Positions 1 through 7,209 of a stretch of DNA of 18,529 bases are shown one piece after another. The notes below the pieces were generated by a model. It ran no database searches. It was given only the letters and a program-made list of their open reading frames with translations, and was not told the origin of the DNA. Source of the DNA: Clostridium_AQ sp900552125 (lineage in GTDB: Bacteria; Bacillota_I; Bacilli_A; Erysipelotrichales; Erysipelotrichaceae); NCBI GenBank assembly GCA_037892765.1, contig JBBKBW010000050.1. The stretch is one strand, 5' to 3'. Every line of letters starts with the position of its first letter. Positions within the stretch are counted from its first letter, which is position 1. A program made the translations under genes and the position numbers.

Positions 1-883
1 CTTTTTCTTTTTCCCACTTGATCTTAACATTTTCTTTTTGTTTATTTAATTCCTTTAGAATTTTGGTAGTATTATCAATTGCTTCATTCACCTGATCTTT
101 TGAAGATGTGATCTTAGATTGAATAAACAAATCCATAAACACATTATCAAATACATAGTCAGCAATCGTCAGGCCATCCGAAAGTCTTATATCATCAATC
201 GTAATATTTTTCACATCCGCTACTTCTTTGCGGAAATTAGCCATATGTATTTTTAACTGTGCTAAATGATTTTGTGCTGTATCTAAATGAGAATGCTTTA
301 TATAAGTTGAAACAGCTCCTCCTGCGAAAATATCAAATAATCCCCAGGTTTCAGCACTCTGTAATGAAGATAATGCTTGATTTAACTCATCTAACACAAT
401 ATTACCGGCATTTACTGCTTCTGTAATTTCTTTATAATTAACTGCAAGTGAGCGAACTTTATCTCTTTGTGTAAATAATTCTTCTCCATATGGTGAATGT
501 TTAACTTTTTCTTTTAATTCAAGCTCCGCAAGCTCATTACGAATATTATTTTCGTTTTTAATTTCTTCTTCCATTTCTTTAATTTTCTGAAGTAAGATCT
601 TCTCATCTTCTTCAAGCTGGCGAAGACGAAAAGCTGCCTGTAATGCTTCTTGTTCTTCTTTTGCTAAACATTCTTCTTTGTTTTTATGAATATAGGCTAG
701 AAATGAAGTAAATGAAATGTTTTTTAATTTTTCTACATCTTTATTTTCTTTCTTTAAATTTTCTTCTGCTACTGCCTTATCCTGCTGAACCTGTGAAAGC
801 TGTTCCTCATATTTTCCTATATATTTTCGAGCTTTTTCTATTCTACTAAGTTTATATTTTAACTGTTCTATGTCTTTTTCCAT
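1..883 (-). CDS. Coiled-coil protein of unknown function (partial, 3' end outside window)
   Basis: The frame is open from an ATG at 881-883 to the left edge of the window, giving 294 residues with no stop, so the C-terminus is missing. A GAGGAAT ribosome binding site lies just before the ATG and overlaps the end of the UPF0210 gene, 11 bases away, so this is the third gene of the ACT/UPF0210 operon. Residues 1-125 are rich in Glu, Lys, Leu and Gln with heptad-like spacing, suggesting a long coiled coil. Around residues 177-205 a glycine- and aromatic-containing segment reads AETWGLFDIFAGGA and is followed by a KHSHLDTA stretch. This looks like the conserved core of a family of uncharacterised Firmicute proteins. 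No signal peptide or membrane segment is visible, so it is probably cytoplasmic. I do not recognise a function. Confidence 0.85.
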   Translation of the reverse strand, partial: MEKDIEQLKYKLSRIEKARKYIGKYEEQLSQVQQDKAVAEENLKKENKDVEKLKNISFTSFLAYIHKNKEECLAKEEQEALQAAFRLRQLEEDEKILLQKIKEMEEEIKNENNIRNELAELELKEKVKHSPYGEELFTQRDKVRSLAVNYKEITEAVNAGNIVLDELNQALSSLQSAETWGLFDIFAGGAVSTYIKHSHLDTAQNHLAQLKIHMANFRKEVADVKNITIDDIRLSDGLTIADYVFDNVFMDLFIQSKITSSKDQVNEAIDNTTKILKELNKQKENVKIKWEKEK

Positions 884-894
884 ATAATTCCTCA

Positions 895-2253
895 TCAATT
901 TTTTAACGATTGGATTGGAGCTGGAATTCTTCCTTTTCGATGAATCATAACAGAACAATCACTTTGGTTAATATTCATAACCGGTCCACTGCCTAATAGA
1001 CCTCCAAATTCCAATTCTTCCCCTACCTGTTTTCCAATAGCTGGAATCAATCGTACTGCCGTTGTTTTTGAATTTACCATCCCAATAGCTGCTTCATCCG
1101 CAATCATGCCGGAAATTACCTCCGCACTCGTATCTCCTGGTACAACGACCATATCTAATCCTACTGAGCAAACTGCTGTCATTGCTTCTAATTTTTCTAA
1201 GGTTAAACATCCAGAACGTGCAGCCGCAATCATTCCTGCATCTTCACTTACAGGAATAAATGCTCCAGATAAGCCTCCTACTGTGCTACTAGCCATAACA
1301 CCGCCTTTTTTTACCGCATCATTCAACATTGCCAAACATGCCGTAGTTCCATATGCTCCACAAGTTTCTAATCCCATTTCTTCTAGAATATAGGCAACGG
1401 AATCACCAATTGCCGGAGTTGGAGCCAAAGATAAATCAACAATTCCAAAAGGTACATTTAAACGTTCACTAGCAAGCGTTCCAACCAGCTGTCCCATTCG
1501 AGTAATCTTAAAGGCTGTTTTCTTAATAATGTCTGCCAATTCATTCATAGGTGCGTCTTTTCTAGTTTTTGCTAAAGCTGCACGCACTACTCCAGGGCCA
1601 CTGACACCAACATGTATTACACAATCTGGTTCTCCAACGCCATGGAAAGCGCCCGCCATAAAAGGATTATCTTCAGGCGCATTACAGAACACCACAAGTT
1701 TTGCAGCTCCAATACAGTTTTTATCCTTTGTAAGCTCAGCCGCTTCCTTAACAACACGTCCCATTAACTCCACTGCTTCCATATTAATGCCAGCTTTTGT
1801 AGAACCAACATTAACCGATGCACATACATGTTCTGTTTCTGCTAATGCACGAGGTATGGATTCCATCAGCTCTTTATCGCCTGCCGCATATCCTTTTTGA
1901 ACTAGAGCAGAATATCCCCCAATAAAATTAACTCCTACTGCTTTTGCACATCGTTCTAAAGTATGGGCATATTTTACAGGATCGCCTCCACTTACAGCTA
2001 CAAGCATAGAAATCGGAGTTACAGAAATACGTTTATTAATAATAGGAATTCCGTATTCTCGTTCAATATCTTCTCCAGTTTTAACTAAATCTTTCGCAAG
2101 ACGTGTTACTTTCTGATAAATTTTCTCACATGCTGCATCAATATCCGTATCTGCACAATCCAGCAATGAAATTCCCATTGTAATTGTACGAACATCTAAA
2201 TAATCTTCATCAATCATTTTGATTGTTTCTAAAATATCATGTACATTAATCAA
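895..2253 (-). CDS. UPF0210/DUF711 (PFL family) protein
   Basis: The product is about 452 residues and spans the whole family length. The N-terminal segment DVRTITMGISLLDC and the glycine-rich GVSGPGVVRAAL and GGLLGSGPVMNIN blocks are typical of UPF0210 (DUF711) proteins, which are related to glycyl-radical enzymes in overall fold but have no established reaction. It lies immediately downstream of an ACT-domain gene, the usual partner of this family, which suggests regulation by, or complex formation with, the ACT protein. Start choice: a GTG at 2260-2262 is possible, but it sits inside the Shine-Dalgarno-like AGGCGGTGATTCC. The TTG at 2251-2253 is six bases downstream of AGGCGGTG and places the N-terminus where homologues begin, so TTG is preferred. 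The gene ends with TGA at 895-897. Confidence 0.93.
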   Translation of the reverse strand: MINVHDILETIKMIDEDYLDVRTITMGISLLDCADTDIDAACEKIYQKVTRLAKDLVKTGEDIEREYGIPIINKRISVTPISMLVAVSGGDPVKYAHTLERCAKAVGVNFIGGYSALVQKGYAAGDKELMESIPRALAETEHVCASVNVGSTKAGINMEAVELMGRVVKEAAELTKDKNCIGAAKLVVFCNAPEDNPFMAGAFHGVGEPDCVIHVGVSGPGVVRAALAKTRKDAPMNELADIIKKTAFKITRMGQLVGTLASERLNVPFGIVDLSLAPTPAIGDSVAYILEEMGLETCGAYGTTACLAMLNDAVKKGGVMASSTVGGLSGAFIPVSEDAGMIAAARSGCLTLEKLEAMTAVCSVGLDMVVVPGDTSAEVISGMIADEAAIGMVNSKTTAVRLIPAIGKQVGEELEFGGLLGSGPVMNINQSDCSVMIHRKGRIPAPIQSLKN

Positions 2254-2265
2254 AGGAATCACCGC

Positions 2266-2535
2266 CTATATTTTATGCATGGAATTAAAAATATCCTCAT
2301 GCATGACATGGATTCTCAATCCAAGACCATTTCCCACATCTTCCATATGAGTCGCAAAATCAGCTAATGTCATATTCCCCTTGGTTATGTCAATCAACAT
2401 AATCATCGCAAACATATCCTGTAATAATGTTTGTGATACTTCAATGACATTCATATTTGCTTTTTCACATTCCGTACTGACTTTCGCAAGAATTCCCACC
2501 ATATCTTTTCCAATTACACTAATGACAGCTCTCAT
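2266..2535 (-). CDS. ACT domain-containing protein (UPF0237 family)
   Basis: This 89-residue protein is a single ACT domain. It opens with RAVISVIGKDMVGILAKVS, matching the beta1-loop-alpha1 region of ACT domains of the UPF0237/GcvR-like type (the GKDxxGI ligand-site loop), and continues through NVIEVSQTLLQDMFAMIML as the second strand. ACT domains usually bind amino acids or similar small ligands and regulate a partner enzyme. The partner here is probably the adjacent UPF0210 protein: the ribosome binding site of that gene overlaps this stop codon (TAG at 2266-2268), so the two are translationally linked. The start ATG follows GAGGAGTGATTAG. The ligand is not evident from the sequence. Confidence 0.92.
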   Translation of the reverse strand: MRAVISVIGKDMVGILAKVSTECEKANMNVIEVSQTLLQDMFAMIMLIDITKGNMTLADFATHMEDVGNGLGLRIHVMHEDIFNSMHKI

Positions 2536-2568
2536 CTAATCACTCCTCATCTTTTATCTATTACAAAC

Positions 2569-2597
2569 ATTATAAAGGATTTTTAGATTTGTCACAA
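2569..2597 (-). promoter_or_regulatory. Promoter of the ACT/UPF0210 operon
   Basis: On the minus strand TTGTGA (2592-2597) and TATAAT (2569-2574) are separated by 17 bases, a good sigma-A arrangement 34 bases upstream of the ACT start codon. I see no hairpin terminator between the upstream 171-residue gene and this promoter, so some readthrough from the kinase operon is possible. Confidence 0.7.
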
Positions 2598-2634
2598 GAA
2601 AATAATTACATTTATTTTTCATTAATTTTCATCA

Positions 2635-3150
2635 TTATTTGAAAACCTGACTACAAAGTGCCATTTCCTGGAGTTCAAAAGGCTCCCATGCATCCTGAAG
2701 ACCTGATAAATTACATGAGAATTCTTCCTCAATATAGTTTACCTTCTTTTGTTTTTTTAGTGTTTCCACAATACAGCTGCTCATTGTTTTTGATAAATGC
2801 ACTCGACGTTTTGCACAAACCATATTAGTTTCATCTAATAAATATATACACATAAAATATCCATCATTATTCTCAAACTCACGGAATAAACTATCTGGAT
2901 AATCATTATCATGGACATTAAATATAAAATCACTTGTATCGATGGCATCTTCCACGGTTACCAGAAATAACGTGATATCATATTTATATACTAAATCTAT
3001 TCGCAATTCATTGCGTAAAAAACTTTTACGCTCTTCTTCAGTCCAAATAGCATCCTTTATCACAAAAATAAATTCATTCTCTACATAATCCATTACTGTT
3101 CCTTCTTCCTCAATAGGAAAAGGAAATAACATACCTGTTTCAATATTCAT
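2635..3150 (-). CDS. Hypothetical protein, last gene of the VanRS-like operon
   Basis: I do not recognise this protein. It has about 171 residues, is acidic and has no signal peptide or membrane segment, so it should be cytoplasmic. It is rich in aromatic and acidic residues (for example FIFVIKDAIWTEEER and VHDNDYPDSLF) and looks like a compact alpha/beta domain. It begins 20 bases after the second kinase gene and shares the strand, so it is probably the fourth gene of that operon. Two adjacent ATGs are possible. The second (3148-3150) is chosen because AGGGTG lies five bases before it but only two before the first. A role tied to the two-component system is inferred from position alone. Confidence 0.8.
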   Translation of the reverse strand: MNIETGMLFPFPIEEEGTVMDYVENEFIFVIKDAIWTEEERKSFLRNELRIDLVYKYDITLFLVTVEDAIDTSDFIFNVHDNDYPDSLFREFENNDGYFMCIYLLDETNMVCAKRRVHLSKTMSSCIVETLKKQKKVNYIEEEFSCNLSGLQDAWEPFELQEMALCSQVFK

Positions 3151-3173
3151 CATAACACCCTGCTCTTTCTTTT

Positions 3174-4286
3174 CTATTTTTCTTGCGGACTTGTAAATGT
3201 CCTAGGAATTACCACATAAAAACTTAATGTCGTATCTATGGAACTAGCTCTTAATGTTCCTTTCTGCATATCCATGATCTGTTTTGCGATTCCAAGCCCC
3301 ATTACATGCATTTTCCCATTACCATGTATATCTTCCATACGATAATAATTATGAAAGATATGGGCAATCTGATAAGCTGATAAATGAACGGATTCTACCT
3401 GCATTTTAATCTCATAAGATGTTTCCTTTTCCTCCATAAAAATATAAATCGTTTCATTCGGTTTTCCCAGTTCTACCAGATTATGCAATAAATCACGAAT
3501 TACTCGTGCAATTTTTTCATTATCCGCAAATAAAGGAAGCTGATTTCCACCACGAATTTCTACATTCATCTGCTTTTCTTCCATTATCATGTAGTATTCA
3601 TCTACTACCTGTGCCATCATACGATCAAGATACATAAACTCTGGATTCCATTTTGCATATTGTAAATTAAATCGAGTTATGTCAAAGAATTCATTGATCA
3701 TATCCTCTAAATCTAAAGATTTATGCAGTACCTGGACAATAAAATCTTTCTGTATCTCAGAAGAAATACGCTTTTCTTTATGTAAAAACTCTAAATACAT
3801 TAATATATTGGATAATGGCATCTTGATATCCTGTGCCAATAAGTATACTAAATCCTTCTTCTTTTCTTCATCTTCTGTAGCTGCTTTCATATAATTCTGA
3901 TATGTATCAGAAATCGCAATAATACAATCCTCTGCTTCTTTCATCTCTTTAGGAAAATCTACACGATTATGATTTCGACGCATGACATCATCTACTCCAC
4001 GCATCAGAATTCGCATATAATTCACTAAGTCTCGACATAAAAAATAAATTAATACTACGATACCTAATACAATTAAGACAGGAAGTACAATGCGATAGAT
4101 TCGATTAAATAAATCAAAAGGATCTCCTTGGACCATGAAAAGACGAATAAAATCAATCACAACCCCATTTAATACATCATCAAAAATATAAATAATACCG
4201 ATTCCAGATAAAACAATACCAATAATGATCGTAATATATTTAATAAACAATCTTCGGCGCAATCTGCTTAATGTTGTCTGTTTCAT
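3174..4286 (-). CDS. Degenerate VanS-like sensor histidine kinase (H-box His replaced by Gln)
   Basis: The 370-residue protein has the same plan as the kinase encoded just upstream: a short basic N-terminus, membrane segments near residues 14-35 and 65-84 bracketing a short extracytoplasmic loop, a dimerisation helix, and a C-terminal ATPase-like domain. The H-box reads YLLAQDIKMPLSNI (about 148-161), so the phosphoacceptor histidine is Gln152 (codon CAG). The N-box asparagine appears kept (DLLHNLVEL, Asn269) and the G2 region is reduced to VMGLGIAKQI. No DxGxG G1 motif is visible. It is probably unable to autophosphorylate on the usual residue and may act as a pseudokinase partner, co-sensor or phosphatase. 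Its ATG overlaps the stop of the upstream kinase gene by four bases (ATGA), which implies coupled translation. The reading frame is intact, which argues against simple decay. Confidence 0.9.
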   Translation of the reverse strand: MKQTTLSRLRRRLFIKYITIIIGIVLSGIGIIYIFDDVLNGVVIDFIRLFMVQGDPFDLFNRIYRIVLPVLIVLGIVVLIYFLCRDLVNYMRILMRGVDDVMRRNHNRVDFPKEMKEAEDCIIAISDTYQNYMKAATEDEEKKKDLVYLLAQDIKMPLSNILMYLEFLHKEKRISSEIQKDFIVQVLHKSLDLEDMINEFFDITRFNLQYAKWNPEFMYLDRMMAQVVDEYYMIMEEKQMNVEIRGGNQLPLFADNEKIARVIRDLLHNLVELGKPNETIYIFMEEKETSYEIKMQVESVHLSAYQIAHIFHNYYRMEDIHGNGKMHVMGLGIAKQIMDMQKGTLRASSIDTTLSFYVVIPRTFTSPQEK

Positions 4287-5383
4287 ACGATCACCTTCTG
4301 TTCATAAGGTAAGAATAGATGGAAAGTAATTGTTTTACCCTTGATATCCGCATGAATATTTCCTTGATGAAGTTCCACTATTTCACGTGCGATTGCTAAA
4401 CCTAAACCTGCTCCTCCGCTTGTAGAAGTACGAGCTGATTCAGCACGATAGAATTTATCAAATAAGTGCTGTACAGATTCAGCATCCATTGCGTCTTTCT
4501 CATTCGTATATTCAATCATTACCCCTTTTTTCTGTTTTCGTGCAGATATGGTAATATCCGTATGCGGTATACAATAATTGATCGCATTACGCATTAAGTT
4601 ATCAAACACACGATGAAGTTTATCAAAGTCTCCATAAATTTCAATATCCTCATCAAAATTCAGAATCAGATTTATCCCCTTTTTCTCAATAAGCGGATAA
4701 AAGCCTGCAATCTGCTGATTAAGCATGGATGGTAAATTGATCTTTGTCAGATCCAGCTGTGATACCTTATCATCATAACGCAGAATTTCTGAAAATTCAT
4801 CAATCAGATCATCAAGGCGCTGCGCTTTTTCATAGGCAACCTGAATAGAAGAAGAACGTTGTCCATCATCAAGCTTATGATCGAGAATATGATTAATATA
4901 GCCTATCATAGAGGTAAGCGGTGTCTTTAAATCATGAGCCAAATACATCAGCAGCTCATTCTTATGTTCATTTTCCTGTATCGATAATTGTTGAGTCTTC
5001 TGTTTTTTCTCCAGCATATCCAAAATTCTCTTTCTTGATATCTCAATTTCAGGTAAATAACGATATGAAAAAGGCAAATGTTCAATCGACTTTCCTTGCA
5101 TCGTATCAAGTAAAACTTCTAAATTCTGGAAAAATAAACGTAAAAATAGAAATAACAGAAAAATCAAAGTTGCTGATAATAGAATGATATTAATTTCCAT
5201 TTCATGCTTTAAATAAAACAAAAGGAAGTCAGAATCTTTTAAAATCCCTTGATTACTATAATAAGTCGCATAATAATTTAATAGATAAATCAATGCCCCA
5301 ACGCTGCCAAGTACAACTGCGGTCATCAATATATATATATATGTCAAATGCCTGCGCAATCTGCGATAAATACTATTCTTCAA
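4283..5383 (-). CDS. VanS-like sensor histidine kinase
   Basis: This 366-residue membrane kinase has two transmembrane segments (about 17-37 and 66-84) with a short outside loop. It has a HisKA domain with the H-box LMYLAHDLKTPLTSMIGY (phosphoacceptor His150), an N-box DNLMRNAINY, an F-box LFDKFYRAES and a G2 box GGAGLGLAIA. The H-box, FDKFYR and GGAGLGLAI stretches closely resemble VanS-type kinases that sense cell-wall stress or glycopeptides. It should autophosphorylate and pass phosphate to the adjacent VanR-like regulator. Its start codon lies 11 bases inside the regulator gene and its end overlaps the second kinase. The ligand cannot be read from the sequence, and no vanHAX-type ligase or dipeptidase genes are in the window, so this alone is not evidence of glycopeptide resistance. 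Confidence 0.94.
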   Translation of the reverse strand: MKNSIYRRLRRHLTYIYILMTAVVLGSVGALIYLLNYYATYYSNQGILKDSDFLLFYLKHEMEINIILLSATLIFLLFLFLRLFFQNLEVLLDTMQGKSIEHLPFSYRYLPEIEISRKRILDMLEKKQKTQQLSIQENEHKNELLMYLAHDLKTPLTSMIGYINHILDHKLDDGQRSSSIQVAYEKAQRLDDLIDEFSEILRYDDKVSQLDLTKINLPSMLNQQIAGFYPLIEKKGINLILNFDEDIEIYGDFDKLHRVFDNLMRNAINYCIPHTDITISARKQKKGVMIEYTNEKDAMDAESVQHLFDKFYRAESARTSTSGGAGLGLAIAREIVELHQGNIHADIKGKTITFHLFLPYEQKVIV

Positions 5384-6062
5384 TTTGATATCCTACGCCC
5401 CATACAGTTCGAATAAATTTAGGATTTCTAGCAGGCTCATGCATCTTTTCTCGAAGTCGTCGAATATGTACCATGACAGTATTATTACTATCAAAATACT
5501 TTTCCTTCCAGACAGCCTCAAACAGCTCTTCACTGGTAATCACTCTTCCTCTATTTTTACATAAATACCAAAGGATTGAAAATTCAATTGGTGTTAAATT
5601 TAAAACTTCATCATATAAAGTACAACGATGGGAATCATTATCAATGATCAATCCGCGAAAATCAATCACATTCACATTTTCCTGAGATGGATTATATTTC
5701 TTATAACGACGTAATTGAGCTTTTACACGTGCTACCATTTCTAAAGGATTAAATGGTTTGGTGATATAATCATCAGCTCCTAGCGATAATCCTTGTATTT
5801 TATCTACATCCTCTACTTTTGCTGTCAGCATAATTACCGGAAACATATATTTCTCACGAATCATTTTGCATATTTCAAAGCCATCGATTTTTGGCATCAT
5901 CACATCTAATAATGCTAAATCCACACGATTATTTTTCATAAATTCTACTGCATCTTCACTATCATAAAACTTGTGCACTTCATACCCCTCGTTACTTAAA
6001 TAAAGTGCCACAAGATCTGCAATCTCTTTTTCATCATCTAACACAAGTATTTTTGTCTGCAT
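5373..6062 (-). CDS. VanR-like OmpR/PhoB-family response regulator
   Basis: The 229-residue regulator has an N-terminal receiver domain (acidic pocket Asp9-Asp10, phosphoacceptor Asp53 in LLDVMMP, Thr80, Lys102 in ITKPF) and a C-terminal winged-helix domain ending VHIRRLREKM...TVWGVGYQIEE. The segments GADDYITKPF.PLE..ARVKAQLRRYKK and KFIRTVWGVGY are very close to VanR proteins. It is first in its operon, with a GGAGGG ribosome binding site, followed by two kinase genes. The divergent D,D-carboxypeptidase gene 145 bases away is the obvious candidate target. VanR-type regulators typically also activate their own operon. Confidence 0.95.
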   Translation of the reverse strand: MQTKILVLDDEKEIADLVALYLSNEGYEVHKFYDSEDAVEFMKNNRVDLALLDVMMPKIDGFEICKMIREKYMFPVIMLTAKVEDVDKIQGLSLGADDYITKPFNPLEMVARVKAQLRRYKKYNPSQENVNVIDFRGLIIDNDSHRCTLYDEVLNLTPIEFSILWYLCKNRGRVITSEELFEAVWKEKYFDSNNTVMVHIRRLREKMHEPARNPKFIRTVWGVGYQIEE

Positions 6063-6207
6063 ATGAATCCCTCCATATGTTTATTATATCAAATAGAAGT
6101 CCTTTCGTCTTGTCATCTTAAGAAAGTAAGAAAAATTTAAGAGCTATTTCATATTTTTATTTAGATAATCATTTCATCTATGATATGATTATAAAGGAGT
6201 TGAAAGC
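6063..6207. promoter_or_regulatory. Divergent promoter region with candidate regulator repeats
   Basis: This 145-base region separates the VanR-like operon (minus) from the carboxypeptidase gene (plus). A -10 element TATAAT for the regulator lies at 6083-6088 on the minus strand, without a convincing -35, as expected for an activated promoter. For the carboxypeptidase a TATGAT (6184-6189) precedes AAAGGAG and the ATG, again with a poor -35. Between them, 6127-6137 (TAAGAAAAATT) and 6138-6148 (TAAGAGCTATT) are adjacent 11-base direct repeats matching at 8 of 11 positions, and another TTAAG lies at 6118-6122. The 11-base spacing suits tandem OmpR-family binding. The assignment is inference. Confidence 0.45.
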
Positions 6208-7179
6208 ATGAAAAATATTAGAAAACGCTGGTGGATATTATTATTCTTTATTATACTTCTCTTTATTGTGGATATTACCATGTATACACAAATTAAAGAA
6301 TACTATCCTGATTTTATAAAACCAATGGAAAACAAAACATTCACAGAACCGTGTTTAGATAAATCTCAAAAAGCAATACAAGAATCATTATCTACACTAT
6401 CTTTAAACAGTGAACATATCATTGTGGTTGATTTAGAAGATATGCAGACTTTGTATGAAAAAAAAGCTGATGAAAAAATTTATCCAGCTTCCATTACCAA
6501 GGCATTAGCAGCTTTAGTTGCTTTAGATTCTATTCAAGACCTCAATCAAAAAGTAACAATTACAAAAGATGATTTAGCTGGACTAGCAGAAGCAAACGCG
6601 AGTGTAGCAGGTTTAAAAGTAAATGAAAAAGTTACTTATGAAGATCTGTTATATGCATTGATTCTACCATCAGGTGCAGATGGTGCGAATGCCCTAGCAA
6701 ACAACCTAGCAGGTTCTGTCTCAAACTTTGTATCTGACATGAATAAAAAAACTTAAGCCTTAGATATGACAAATACACATTTTGAAAACCCTGCTGGGCT
6801 TCATGATAAAAACCACTATACAACATTACATGATTTGAAGAAAATGATGGTTCACGCATGGAAAAACCCTGCTTTCCGAAACATACTCACAACACTTACA
6901 TATAAAATTCCTAAAACATCCCAACATCCAAATGGCTTAACTTTAGAAAATACACTATTGTTTTATTCTAATAATTTAAAGTTTGATGGTGGAGAAATCG
7001 TTGGTGGGAAAAGCGGATTTACACCAGAAGCAGGTTATTGTTTATTAAGTATTGGAAAAATGGAAGATGGTCATCAATACATGGTCATCAGTGCTAAAGC
7101 AAAGAAAACCAATACTTCTTATGGTAATACCGAAGATGCATTAAAAATCTATTCAGCTATCGCAAAAACTAGCACATAA
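6208..7179 (+). pseudogene. Serine-type D-Ala-D-Ala carboxypeptidase interrupted by an in-frame TAA
   Basis: Two open segments, 6208-6756 and 6757-7179, are in the same frame, separated only by TAA at 6754-6756. Read together they give about 323 residues, a full low-molecular-weight penicillin-binding protein of the DacA/DacF (peptidase S11) type. There is an N-terminal membrane anchor (residues 9-27), the catalytic SxxK motif Ser95-Ile-Thr-Lys98 in YPASITKAL, the second motif region LPSGADGANALA (Ser155), and the KSG motif in GGKSGFTPEAGY after the stop. Homology continues smoothly across the stop (NKKT, stop, ALDMTNTHF), so one substitution, for example AAA to TAA, explains it. The first fragment lacks the KSG motif and cannot be a normal enzyme. 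The second has a possible ATG at 6766 but no SxxK. The enzyme would trim the terminal D-Ala of peptidoglycan stem peptides. Suppression, a sequencing error and recent inactivation all remain possible. Confidence 0.85.
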
Positions 7180-7206
7180 GCGAAAATGTTTATGTGCTTT
7201 TATTAT
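7171..7206 (+). terminator. Intrinsic terminator of the carboxypeptidase gene
   Basis: A perfect 9-base stem, AGCACATAA (7171-7179) with TTATGTGCT (7190-7198), encloses a 10-base loop and is followed by TTTTATTATT. The stop codon of the gene lies within the left arm. It may also slow minus-strand transcription of the lipoprotein gene that ends at 7210. Confidence 0.8.
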
Positions 7207-7209
7207 TCT

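Noticed and set aside
1106..1900. Plus-strand open frames opposite the UPF0210 gene
   Set aside because: They have no ribosome binding sites and lie antisense to a well-conserved family protein; they are shadows of its codon use.
6756..6766. Frameshift as the cause of the broken carboxypeptidase, given the A7 run just before the stop
   Set aside because: The segments on both sides of the stop are in the same frame and homology continues without loss, so a nonsense change fits and an indel does not.
5373..7179. A glycopeptide resistance (van) gene cluster
   Set aside because: Only VanR/VanS-like signalling genes and a broken serine carboxypeptidase are present. No D-Ala-D-Lac or D-Ala-D-Ser ligase, VanH, VanX or VanT-like gene is in the window.
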